A DNA stretch of 64,000 nucleotides, from the NCBI RefSeq assembly GCF_004379255.2, contig NC_056049.1:20692063-20756062 (forward strand), given 5' to 3'. Below, piece after piece: positions 31,507-41,128 of the stretch. The notes under the pieces were generated by a model that made no database searches, was not told the DNA's origin, and saw only the letters and a program-made list of their open reading frames with translations. The stretch comes from Salvia splendens (lineage: Eukaryota; Streptophyta; Magnoliopsida; Lamiales; Lamiaceae). Position 1 is the first letter of the stretch. Each line of letters opens with the position of its first letter. The position numbers were made by a program, and so were the translations under genes.

Positions 31507-33582
31507 TGCTTGATGGTGCCGAACTGATTGCTCGGCACTTTTAAGCGCAATCTGCAGACATTCTTTTGCTCTCTTTTGATCACCTCGGATGACCGCTATC
31601 CCGCCTTTAGTGGGGATCTTGATGGTGAGATGATAAGTAGAGCAAACGGCCCGAACTGTGTTGAGCCAGTCTCTCCCCAGGATGATGTTGTACGGGGACC
31701 GAGCTTTCACCACAAAGAACTCGATCATCGTATTGGAGCTTGTAGGCGCTTTTCCCACCGTGATCGGAAGGCTGATAATACCTTCAGGGCGGGTGTCCTC
31801 CTGGGCGAAACTTTTCAGAGGAAGTGGAGCCGGACTGAGCCGAGCTGGATCCACTTCCATTTTATCGAAACATTCTTTAAAAAGAATGCTGACTGACGCT
31901 CCTGTATCCACAAATACTCTGTGGATCAGTTTGTTTGCCACTCCGGCTTGAATGACAATAGCGTCTTGGTGAGGAGAGATGGCTGGGACGGGATCGGCAT
32001 CTGAAAATGTAATCACTTCGTCTTTCTTCAGCCTTTTATGTGTTGGCTCCTCTTGGTTGGAACCTCTGCGTTCTGCTTTTAGGGACGACTTAGTCTTCCC
32101 GGCAGGGAGAGCATCAATAGTCTGGATTACTCCATCATATTGCGGCTCGTCGTCATCTTCGGGATCCTCATGCCTTTTCGGATCCTGAGGATTGCAGTTC
32201 GCACCTCTCTGCCTTTTGTTCTTTTTCGGCTGCTTGCTTTGGTATTTTTTTAACGTTCCTGTTTTCACAAGAACATCAATACCTGCAGCCAAATTTCGGC
32301 ACTCCTCGGTATCGTGACCGTGGGCTTGATGGAAGGAGCAATATTGATCCTGAGGTCGCCGCGCGGCTGATTTCGTCATCCGCTTTGGTTTTTCGAACAT
32401 ATCGGAATGTAGTTCGAAAATTTCCGCTCTTGACTTGTTTAATGGTACGAACTGAGCGGGCGGCTTCTCAGGATTGAGACGTGGCCCCAATCTGCCTTGT
32501 ACCGGTGCCCTTTGAATTCTTTCAAAAGGGGTTCGACGAGGAAGCACCTGGCCGCTTTGATCGGGCTTCTTTTTCTCTTCTCGGGATGAGCTGTCTAAAG
32601 ACCGTTTTCGACGGTCTGCCTCATCCGCACTGGAAAACTGGTCCGCAATGTCCCACATTTCTTGAGCTGTTTGCGGACCGCACTCCACGAGCTTTCTGTA
32701 GAGAGCTCCGGGCAGGATTCCATTTTGGAATGCCGAAATGACAAGTAGATCGTTGAGATCATCTACTTGTAGGCATTCCTTGTGGAATCTCGTCATGAAG
32801 TCGCTGATCTTTTCGTCGCGACCTTGACGTATAGAAAGCAGCTGAGCCGAAGTGATCCGGGCTTCCGCTTTCTGAAAGAACCTCCTGTGGAAAGCATCCA
32901 TTAGATCTCGGTAAGATCTAATGCTGCCTTGGGGGAGGCTATCGAACCACCTTCTCGCGTTCCCGATAAGAAGCTCGGGGAACAGCTTGCACATATGGAC
33001 CTCATTGAGACCCTGGTTCGCCATATTATACTGATAGCGTCCCAAGAAGTCATGAGGATCCACTAGCCCGTCATAAGTCATTGACGGTGTCCGGTAGTTC
33101 CGCGGCAAAGGAGTTCGGGTGATATCGTCCGAGAACGGAGTCTTTAATGCTCCGTACATGGCGAACCCGACATCTCTTCGGTATGGAGGAGAGGGAGTTC
33201 TCCTGTGGTTCCGGTACCGAGGAGGAACAGGAACATGTCGGGGTTGAGGATTCTTTCTCCTGGAAGACACGTCACTACTGCGGTAGTGACTTTCATGTCT
33301 GGATGAGGAGGGAGAATCCGCCGTTGTCTTCTCCGGCTGTTGGCTCTTCTGCAGGAAGGTTAAGAACTCCTCCTGCTTCTCGGCCAAGAACAGCTTGACA
33401 GCTTCATTTAAATCGGGCTGCTGGGAAGACTCGGTGCGATCTCTCCTGGAGTGGCTTGTTCCTTCTTCGTGAGAACCGGAGGTAGATGTCTCCCGAGGCC
33501 GTTTTTCAGACCTGCGAGTTGGACTAGCTTCCTCACGGTTATCACGAACGGTATTACGGGTAGTGTGTGATCTGGTATGCAT
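31504..33582 (-). CDS. Tat gypsy Gag-protease
   Basis: 692 residues. A basic, Ser/Arg-rich N-terminus precedes the retrotransposon gag domain at about 170-330. A short Cys/His motif CSFHQAHGHDTEEC lies at 415-428, and an aspartic protease with VFVDTGAS (D559) follows. The frame ends in TAG at 31506-31504. The next codons are CAA TCA and the frame stays open into pol. The start is 77 nt inside the 5' LTR border, after the primer-binding region. Confidence 0.92.
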   Translation of the reverse strand: MHTRSHTTRNTVRDNREEASPTRRSEKRPRETSTSGSHEEGTSHSRRDRTESSQQPDLNEAVKLFLAEKQEEFLTFLQKSQQPEKTTADSPSSSRHESHYRSSDVSSRRKNPQPRHVPVPPRYRNHRRTPSPPYRRDVGFAMYGALKTPFSDDITRTPLPRNYRTPSMTYDGLVDPHDFLGRYQYNMANQGLNEVHMCKLFPELLIGNARRWFDSLPQGSIRSYRDLMDAFHRRFFQKAEARITSAQLLSIRQGRDEKISDFMTRFHKECLQVDDLNDLLVISAFQNGILPGALYRKLVECGPQTAQEMWDIADQFSSADEADRRKRSLDSSSREEKKKPDQSGQVLPRRTPFERIQRAPVQGRLGPRLNPEKPPAQFVPLNKSRAEIFELHSDMFEKPKRMTKSAARRPQDQYCSFHQAHGHDTEECRNLAAGIDVLVKTGTLKKYQSKQPKKNKRQRGANCNPQDPKRHEDPEDDDEPQYDGVIQTIDALPAGKTKSSLKAERRGSNQEEPTHKRLKKDEVITFSDADPVPAISPHQDAIVIQAGVANKLIHRVFVDTGASVSILFKECFDKMEVDPARLSPAPLPLKSFAQEDTRPEGIISLPITVGKAPTSSNTMIEFFVVKARSPYNIILGRDWLNTVRAVCSTYHLTIKIPTKGGIAVIRGDQKRAKECLQIALKSAEQSVRHHQA

Positions 33583-33658
33583 TTTTTTGGGGTGGAAAAA
33601 GGGTCAAAAATTCGCTTTATCACAAATTTGGTTCTCTGTTTCCCACAGACGGCGCCAG

Positions 33659-34326
33659 TGATGGTTCCGCGAATTTTTGATGGTGATGAATGCAGGAAAA
33701 TACAGATCACGACACAGAGATTTACGTGGTTCGATTTACTGAGGTAAATCTACGTCCACGGGAAGAAAAGAGGGCAGAGTTGTATTGCTTGATCTGTTTT
33801 CTACAGCTTACAATACAGACTTGCTATTTGACCTTTGATCTCTAGAGAACTTAACAGAACTTAACCTTTATCTATCTGATCTAGGTTCTATTTATACATT
33901 GAACCAAGATCGTGGCATGCAGCACCATTTACTAGGTAGTGGATGTCGTGGAGATCGTGGCGATCTTGCATGGGTCCACTATCCTGCATGAGTTAATGAC
34001 TGCTTGACACCACTAAATAGATCGTGGGTGTAGTGGAGGTGGAAATCCTGCATGAGTCCACTATCTCCTAGTTCGGTCGAATACTGAGACCGAACTGCTG
34101 AATTATTGCCGAGCAGCTTTTGCCGATCTGAGAGTAGAGCTTGATGCCGACCTGAGAGCAGAGTTTGATTGGTTGGCTTTTACCGAGCTGTAGGCTGGGG
34201 CCGAACTCTTTGGTTATGCCGAACTGAACTCTTTAGTCATGCCGGACTGATACTCTTTAGTCATGCCGAACTGATACTCTTTCTTGGGCTTTAGGCTGAT
34301 GGGCTTGTTTAGTACGTACTCCATCA
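33659..34326 (-). repeat. 5' LTR of the Tat element
   Basis: 668 bp, identical by eye to the LTR at 26806-27473. It contains the hairpin-like motif at 33719-33759. The primer-binding region lies immediately inside, complementary to 33640-33658. Confidence 0.95.
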
Positions 34327-34431
34327 CAAGAAAACAAGCCATTGTACAAAAATTTCATCAAAATCAAGTAACAATTCTCATATATGTTTATTAATTACAA
34401 GGAAGCTGAGAATGAGATGACCAAAAGCGAG

Positions 34432-35118
34432 TCAATCGACAGTCTTGAACGACTGGTGAATGTGCATAAGCGTCTCTTGATGCCTTTTCCACTCCGGCGC
34501 CGGCGCATTCACAAAGTGCGCATACAGCTTATTCTTCGCGCACGTGACAGAGATCAAGCTGTGCCCCGCGGCGCCGTCGATCTCATACACGTAATACACC
34601 TGCCCCTTGTCGTCCTTCCTCTCCTCAGAGGTGACCGCGTCGGCGGCGGCGATCAAGTCCTGCAAGTCCACGTCGGACAGGGCGAGGTTGTTGAGTATGA
34701 ACTCCTTGGGCGCGAGGCGGGGGAAGCCGCCGAGGAAGGTCAGGTACTCCTTCTCGGCCTTCTTCTTCGGGTTGTAGAACTCGCTGTCTGTGCCGTTGGT
34801 GCCCTTCTGTATCTTCGAGATCAGCTTCTCCTTCCACCCCTCCGGCACCTCGTACGTGTACTCCGCCGAGGCCTTCTTGTCCGAGTTCCCGCCGTAGCCG
34901 CCGTAGTTCGCGGCGCTCGCAGCGGTGCCGTAGTATAGCTTGTAGGAGGAGGGGGGGTCGGCGAGGGAGGGTGGGGAGAGTATGGTTGCGGCGAGGGCGG
35001 TGGCAGCGAGGGTGGTGGCGAGGGGTTTTGATTGGGGGATGGCGGCGAGGGGAGCTGGCTTGGCGGCGGAGGAGGTGGTGGAGGAGAGGAGGGCTGAGGG
35101 GGAGAAAATGGTGGCCAT
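34432..35118 (-). CDS. Thylakoid lumenal 19 kDa protein, PsbP family
   Basis: Single-exon gene of 228 residues. The N-terminus is Ser/Ala-rich like a chloroplast transit peptide, followed by a hydrophobic Ala/Leu-rich lumen signal ending PPSLA near residue 52. The mature part has YKLYYGTAASAANYGGYGG, a PsbP-like fold segment (YEVPEGWKEKLISK), GTNGTDSEFYNPKKK and NNLALSDVDLQDLI, which I recognise from the lumen 19 kDa family (At3g63540-type). It acts in the thylakoid lumen; its exact role is not established. A Tat retrotransposon sits 105 bp beyond its stop in the same orientation. Confidence 0.88.
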   Translation of the reverse strand: MATIFSPSALLSSTTSSAAKPAPLAAIPQSKPLATTLAATALAATILSPPSLADPPSSYKLYYGTAASAANYGGYGGNSDKKASAEYTYEVPEGWKEKLISKIQKGTNGTDSEFYNPKKKAEKEYLTFLGGFPRLAPKEFILNNLALSDVDLQDLIAAADAVTSEERKDDKGQVYYVYEIDGAAGHSLISVTCAKNKLYAHFVNAPAPEWKRHQETLMHIHQSFKTVD

Positions 35119-35540
35119 GGGGATTAATTTAGTTTGAGTGTTTAGACTTTGGATAGGTGGATGTGTTGTTTTCTATGATTGTCTTTAATTTCCTTATCCT
35201 TTACTCTCACCAATCATAAACTGACATCTCATCTACTAAAATTTGTGGCTGCCATGATTAATAATCTTCCTAACATAATATTACACATAAATCTTTTAAG
35301 AGATGAGTGATCAATTATGATACTATTGAAATTAGGGTGGATGGGTACAGTATAATTTATCGAAACTATTATATTGTTGGAGTGCATATTAAAAAAATAC
35401 TGGTATGAGTAAATATCCTAATTTTATCTTACCTATTTTTTGTTATGCGAATTTTCGGTACTGTTATCTTTAAGTATGCTGACTTTTTGTATGGTATATT
35501 GAAATACTATTAACCCGAAATCGTGTTTCTTATTATATTA
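35119..35540. other. Upstream region of the lumenal 19 kDa gene
   Basis: The leader and promoter of the minus-strand gene should lie here. No clear TATA box was found. No other gene was seen. Confidence 0.4.
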
Positions 35541-36080
35541 CTACCTCCGTCTCATATTAAGTGTCACATTTGGTGTGGGCACAGATTTGAAGAAATGTAA
35601 AGAAAAAGTGAGTTGAATAAGTTAGTGTATTATGAATCTCACTTATATATACTCCCTCCGTCCATAGAAATGAAGGTGTTTCTTTTCGGCATGGAGATTA
35701 AGAAAATTTGTGTTAGGTGAGTTAAGTAAATGGAGAATAAAGTAGAAAATGAAAAAGGTAGAGAGATGAAGTGAGAAAAAAGTAAGAGAGAGTAAAGTAG
35801 GTGTGGATAAATGACTTTTACTAAAAATGAAAATGACTCTATTACTATGAAACGTACCGAAATGACAAAATGACTCTATTACTATGGAACGGAGGGAGTA
35901 TTAGTTTTATAATAAAATGTAAGTAGAATTGGTTGGTGAAATGTGAGATAGTCTACTTATCATTTATGGAATGGAGGGAGTATTAGTCTACTTATCATTT
36001 ATGTTAAAAGGGAAATGTGACTCTTGTTGTGAGACAAATCAAAATGACAAAATGTGACACTTAATGTGGGACGGAGGTAG
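35541..36080. mobile_element. Stowaway-like MITE interrupted by another Stowaway
   Basis: Outer ends CTACCTCCGTCTCATATTAA and the complement of CTACCTCCGTCCCACATTAA, with TA at 35539-35540 and 36081-36082. An inner Stowaway occupies 35652-35898. After it, the outer copy carries a local duplication of GTCTACTTATCATTTATG near 35950 and 35988. Confidence 0.75.
35652..35898. mobile_element. Inner Stowaway MITE
   Basis: Ends CTCCCTCCGTCCATAG and the complement of CTCCCTCCGTTCCATAG, flanked by TA at 35650-35651 and 35899-35900. Non-coding. Confidence 0.82.
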
Positions 36081-36116
36081 TATATAAATGGTAGTACGAA
36101 AATCTGAAATTTGGTA

Positions 36117-36330
36117 CTCCCTCATTTATGGACGGTACGGGTTTTAATAAGAAATTGACAAAGTAAAAGAGAAAGAGAAAAAAATAGTTGAAGTGAGATA
36201 GAGGGGAAAAGTGGGTAAAGTATAAGAAAAGGGAGAAAAATAGATAAAGTATGGGAGATAAACTTTTCATTTATAGGAATGAGACTATTTATTGTGGACA
36301 TCTCAAAATGGCAAAATGTAACTACATGTT
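36117..36330. mobile_element. Probable Stowaway fragment
   Basis: The left end CTCCCTCATTTATGGACGG is family-like. The right end is not preserved, so the end coordinate is approximate. Confidence 0.45.
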
Positions 36331-36891
36331 TTACTTTATCTTTATCATATTGAAGATGTTGTGTTGTAGCTATATTAATATTTGTAAAGCTCGACACTTT
36401 TAAGCCTGTCAATATCTAGATATATGAAGATGCCAATATTTCACAATTCAGTTTTTATTTGACTTTCTACTTACTAATCTCGCCTGTTATATGATGAATT
36501 CGAATGATGTCATCCAAGGAGTGCATGCTGCATTAGAAGATAACCTCATAAAGTTTACCAATTTATACGAAATCTCGTCCACACAATGAAAACGAAAGTA
36601 ATGAGATGGGAGCGGATTTATGAAAAATCAAATGGTATGTAAATGGTTACACAAATAATATGAGCGTTGGAGTTGGATTCTCCTATATTGAGGAAAATGC
36701 AGCAACGGCCATTACTAAAGAGAAAAATGAGGCGTAATCGTTAAAAGTGGAGGACTCTGGTTTCCATCACCCCCCCTATATACGCTCCCTCATTTCTTCC
36801 AAATTTCTTGATTCATTCTCTTGCGAGCCTTCTTTTCGTTATAGTCAAGCAAGCAATTTCGTGAGTCTCCCCTCGGATTCTCACGAACGCC
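36331..36891. other. Upstream region of the makorin gene
   Basis: AT-rich, ending in a CT-rich leader (36820-36891). No other gene was seen. Confidence 0.4.
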
Positions 36892-38136
36892 ATGTCTAAG
36901 GGGTACGCTCTTCTCTTCTCTCGTCTCAACATGTTATCGCATATTTATTCGTGTATGATATGAAAAAAATTTACAGGGTTCTCTGTAAATTTTTTGCCCA
37001 TGGCGCATGCTTGAAAGGGGAGCATTGTGAGTTTGCGCATGATTGGAAGGCCCCATCGAACAATGTAACGTTATAAGGATCGTTTTTACAAATAGCTTCA
37101 AGATCAGTTATGCTAAGTTTGTGTTTTCGTAATATTACAGATATGTAGCTTCTATCAGAAGGGGATTTGCACGTATGGCAGTCGATGCAGATATGAACAC
37201 GTTAAAGTTTGTCGTTCTTCATCAGATAGTCCTCTCCCCATCGAGCTTCCTTATGGAGGTGCAGTCTCCACCGCAGCTTCCTCACCTCCGCCTGCATTAG
37301 GACATGATGACATGCTAAGCGATGATAATCATGTTATATGTTCTTTCTCGGGTCATGGTGACTGCCCGCGGGGGGAAGACTGCCCCCACATTCACGGGGA
37401 CCTATGTCCGATCTGTGACAAACGATGCCTGCATCCCTTTAGGCCTCAAGAGAGGGAAGAGCACTTGAAGTCGTGTGAGAAGAGGCGTAAACATATGGAG
37501 GCGCTAAGGTGCAGTCAAGAAATAGAGTGTAGTGTGTGTCTTGAGGCTGTCCTCTCAAAGCCTACGTCCGCGGAAAGGAAATTCGGGATTCTGTCAGAGT
37601 GTGACCATTCGTTCTGCATTTCGTGTATTAGAAACTGGCGTAGTAGCTCTTCGACTTCTGGGATTCATCTTAACTCTGCTGTGAGAGCTTGCCCTCTGTG
37701 TCGGAGGCTCTCGTACTTTGTCATCCCCAGCGTCGTTTGGTACTCCTCGAGCGAGGAGAAACAGGAAATCGTTCAGAGCTATAAGACGAAACTGAGATCA
37801 ATTGACTGCAAGCACTTTGACTTTGGGAATGGAACATGTCCATTTGGGACAAGCTGCTTCTACAGGGTATGTATCTTCATTAATCATTATTATTCTCCTC
37901 TAACACACTTGTTTTGTAAGATTTCTCGTCTAAACGAACTTTTGCAGCATGCATTTCACGATGGTCGTCTTGAGGAAGTTGTTGTACGCCATGTTGGTGG
38001 TGACGATGGAGATGCTGTCGTTGCCAAAGATATGAGGTCCTTTTTTCGTACCATCGTTTGAGGCGTTGGTTCGTACGTGCTAATTATGATCGATTCTTTC
38101 AGGATACCCGACTTCCTTAACTTGCAGATAAGATGA
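36892..38136 (+). CDS. MKRN: Makorin-type RING/C3H zinc-finger E3 ubiquitin ligase
   Basis: Five coding exons with GT-AG borders: 36892-36902, 36977-37064, 37141-37866, 37948-38036 and 38103-38136. Together they give 315 residues in a continuous frame. Order of domains: C3H finger 7-25, C3H finger 35-53, C3H finger 100-118, a makorin Cys/His segment from C122 (CPICDKRC), a C3HC4 RING at 163-220 and a last C3H finger C256-C266-C272-H276 that is split by the fourth exon. This order is diagnostic of makorins, which ubiquitinate proteins and bind RNA; plant members affect growth and development. The length fits plant makorins. The 11-nt first exon (MSKG) rests on the family's MSK-VLCKFF start. 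Confidence 0.93.
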
Positions 38137-39064
38137 TTAAACAATTTTGATTTCTACTAATTCTTCCAGGTTAGTCTCATAGAATGTTTTTGTTTATTGT
38201 ACAAGTGTTTTTGTTTCTAAAATAAGGAGCTTATAATTGCAGCAGGGAATTCGGTGGGATAGGATACTCTTGCGTGCTCTTCAACTAACTTTTCGACAAT
38301 TTTCTTTGGCTAAGTAAGATTAATTTGTTTTGATCTTATATCATTATAGGGAGAAATTAAAAGTCTACATTGTGATTTGTGTTGTTCTTTTTTATTCTTC
38401 AGATACAGCTATTATTTGAGTTGATGTGAGCACTGATTCCATGATTTGAAGCCTGCCATTCCTAAATATACAGATAGTTCTGTTGGACTATATTGAAAAG
38501 TGAAAATGTAAACAATATCAAGAGTGAGGTTTTTTGGTTTTTGACCTTTGTTCTGTCCGGGAAAAAAAAGGAAAAAAGAAAGAAAAAAAAAGAAGTTGTT
38601 TTGATGATGCTTTACATGAGAAGTGGGCTTACCTGGGAGGGTTGTGCATTGTATTTTTCTAGTAGTTTTGAAACATGTATGTATGTACCCCCCATTTTGG
38701 TAGCTCTTGTAATAGCTTGTTTTTTTGAAACTGATGTTGAATTATGCTGATTTTTAGCATTAATAATTAGCACAGCAGTTGTAAAATATGCTAGTCTCTC
38801 TCATGATTACATGTAACAACTAATTGCATAAAATAGTATTTGTCACAAACAAACACACCAATATCAAAACAATATACAACCAGAGTAATTATTAACAAAG
38901 AGGTCTCATATATGGTGATAAATAACAAATAAACAACACTCCATGTATCTGTATACAAATCAATACTATGCTACTAACTTCTCAAGAAATGGAAGAAGAA
39001 TATCACATCCCTCAAGTTCAACACACAAATCCAATAAGAATAATCTTAACAAAATAAAATAAAA
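38137..39064. other. 3' regions of makorin and AG-peptide genes
   Basis: Converging 3' flanks. About 38160-38480 may hold 3' UTR sequence or introns of makorin, and 38780-39064 the 3' UTR of the AG-peptide. No further coding region was recognised. Confidence 0.45.
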
Positions 39065-39253
39065 TCAGTTTTTGACAAGAGCCACAAGGGACACCACCAA
39101 TGAAGAAGCGACGACGGCGGTAGAGAGTGTCAGAGAGGCACCAGCACCCGCGTCAGGCGACGGCGCGGGAGCCTCCACCTGGGCAAATGAGGCCGAGAGA
39201 GCAGACATGATCGCCACGAACATCAACATCACCATAGCCTTAGAAACTGCCAT
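39065..39253 (-). CDS. Arabinogalactan peptide (AG-peptide)
   Basis: 62 residues in one exon. A signal peptide (about 1-25) is followed by a mature core of about a dozen residues, EAPAPSPDAGAG, with AP/SP dipeptides for hydroxyproline O-glycosylation, then a hydrophobic C-terminal tail for GPI anchoring. This is the full layout of AG-peptides such as AGP16/20/22. The product would sit on the outer plasma membrane or in the wall. A TATA box lies about 95 bp upstream at 39349-39357. Confidence 0.88.
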   Translation of the reverse strand: MAVSKAMVMLMFVAIMSALSASFAQVEAPAPSPDAGAGASLTLSTAVVASSLVVSLVALVKN

Positions 39254-39348
39254 TGCTCTTTACTATTCAATAAACCAATTCAACTTAACTCAACTCGACT
39301 CTCTTGTTATCTTTAAATTCTTGATACTCTCTCAACTCTCAAGGGGGG

Positions 39349-39357
39349 TATATATAG
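39349..39357 (-). promoter_or_regulatory. TATA box of the AG-peptide gene
   Basis: TATATATAG on the plus strand, CTATATATA on the coding strand, 96 bp upstream of the start codon at 39253. Confidence 0.6.
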
Positions 39358-40349
39358 TGATTATGTGTGGGGCCCAGGAAAAGCGCGGACAGGTGGCGAG
39401 GGGGACAGGCCAATGTTGGAAAATGTTGTTTTGAATTAGTAAACAAATTTACAGCCATGATGAATAGTTTTATTGAATTATTATGTGAATGATTCAAACT
39501 TATAAATTAGGTACATGAATTCTTAGAGATTTAATTAAATCAGAAAACAAGTGTTGTGAATTGGGGTGGGGTGACACATGGTGTGTGGGGAAAGGGAGGT
39601 TAATTAGGACACATGTGACCAAGCTGGTTTGAGTTAGGCCTTGAAAAGGAATGGGCCGTTTACCTAATTATTTTTCTTGATTTCTAAGCTAAGATTTCAA
39701 AGTCGGTGTACCCATTTTATTCACTATTGTATTTAAATTTCTCATTTTTTGTTTTTACCATATACTAGTATTTATTATTATATGTGCATATTCGTCTTGT
39801 TTACTAATTTTCTTTTTATTTTTTTGTTGATTTGATAATTCTTTTCTAGCTTTATAACTTCTGTTTTTAGTTAATTCGATTATCATTGGGTTAATATTTT
39901 AAAGGATAGTATTACTATTATATAGCCCAAAATAGGGCATAAATTTTGTATCAATTGAATTTAGAGAAGAAGCTAGACAGTTGGAATCGGTTAGGTTTTG
40001 AAGCGGCATTCACATGGGGTGTTGCTTTAAATATGTGGTTGATTATAAAAATAGAAACATTTGATTTTATAAAATTTCTTTATCTCTAATGGGGTGAGAC
40101 TCATTTTCCACTAACATATTTTTCTTTCTTTTTCTTATTTTACCAATTTTGCATTAAAACTCACGTCGTTTCATAAGTATTTGTTTTCACGAGACGGAGA
40201 GAGCAATATATTCGTAGCAAATTTATAATCTCATGGTCTTTTCACTCCATCTGATTATTGAGAAAATCAATTTATATAATTAAGAAAATAAATTGCGTGG
40301 AAAATAATAAACAAAAGAAAGTTAGAACAAGATATTATTAAGTCAGATA
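39358..40349. other. Intergenic sequence
   Basis: AT-rich, with a decayed Stowaway right end near 40190-40210 (GAGACGGAGAGAG). No gene was seen. Confidence 0.45.
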
Positions 40350-41126
40350 CTCTCTCCGTCCACGAAAAATAGAGCACATTTAAAAAAAGAAAGTTTTCAA
40401 CAACTTCTATCTTACTTTTTTTCATTCTCTCTTACTAATAATAGGGATCTCACATTCCACTAATATTACTTCTCTCTTAGAGCATCCACAATAGTGGAGC
40501 CCAAGCCCAAGCCCAAGCCCAAGCCACCAAAACTTAGCCAAGGCAAAGAAACTTGGCCAGGCCACAAAAAACTTGTCCACCTCAATAGTGGACAAGCCCA
40601 AGCCACAAATTATTATTTTTTTCATTTTTTGTTATATTTTTATTTAACTAGAATAAAAAACTATCGGACTATAATAAATAAAAAAAAGTGCATAATTTAA
40701 TAAAAAAATTCAAACCAAATCTTCATTGTATTATAGATAAGGGAAATTATACAACGAAAATTAGGGTGTAAGAATGTGTGTGAAGTGAAAAATGGGTGGA
40801 ATGAAGTATATATAAACAATTTTTGGAAATTATTTTAAAAAAATCATAGTTGGTCGTGCGCCGCGGCTCTCGGCCGCCACAATAGTGAGCCGCCTCACCC
40901 CGGCCAGGCCGCCTGTGTGGCGCTAAGTTGGTCTCCCCCCCTCCCCATCGTCGCGGCTCTTCATGGCCCCAGAAATAGGGAGCCGCGGCTCAGCCACCCC
41001 CAGGCCGGGAGCCGCGGCTCCCCTATTGTGGACGCTCTTACTTTTCTCTCTTCTATCTTCTTTTACCAATTTCACATTAAAATCCGTGTCATTCATAATG
41101 TGTCTTATTTTTCATAAACGGGGGAG
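40350..41126. mobile_element. Stowaway MITE interrupted by a Harbinger MITE
   Basis: Left end CTCTCTCCGTCCACGAA after TA at 40348-40349; right end complement of CTCCCCCGTTTATGAA before TA at 41127-41128. The inner element 40480-41037 accounts for most of the length. Confidence 0.7.
40480..41037. mobile_element. PIF/Harbinger MITE in the Stowaway
   Basis: 558 bp, ends GAGCATCCACAATAG and the complement of GAGCGTCCACAATAG, TSD TTA at 40477-40479 and 41038-41040. The left end has a short AAGCCC tandem. The right end is rich in GAGCCGCGGCTC-like palindromes. Non-coding. Confidence 0.82.
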
Positions 41127-41128
41127 TA

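Larger units (their letters stand above)
26806..34326 (-). mobile_element. Complete Ty3/gypsy retrotransposon, Tat lineage
   Basis: A 7521-bp element on the minus strand, bounded by a perfect 5-bp TSD CAAGA at 26801-26805 and 34327-34331. Both LTRs are 668 bp (26806-27473 and 33659-34326) and look identical by eye, which means a very recent insertion. Next to the 5' LTR is CTGGCGCCGTCTGTGGGAA; next to the 3' LTR is a polypurine tract with eight G. It encodes gag-protease and pol in one frame split by a single UAG. The second RNase H domain places it in the Tat group. The insertion point is about 100 bp past the lumenal 19 kDa gene, in the same orientation. Confidence 0.95.

Noticed and set aside
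26806..34326. Endogenous plant pararetrovirus
   Set aside because: Has LTRs, a 5-bp TSD and an integrase, and no movement protein, so it is an LTR retrotransposon.
34384..34938. 184-aa frame antisense to the lumenal 19 kDa gene
   Set aside because: Shadow of the strongly supported minus-strand gene.
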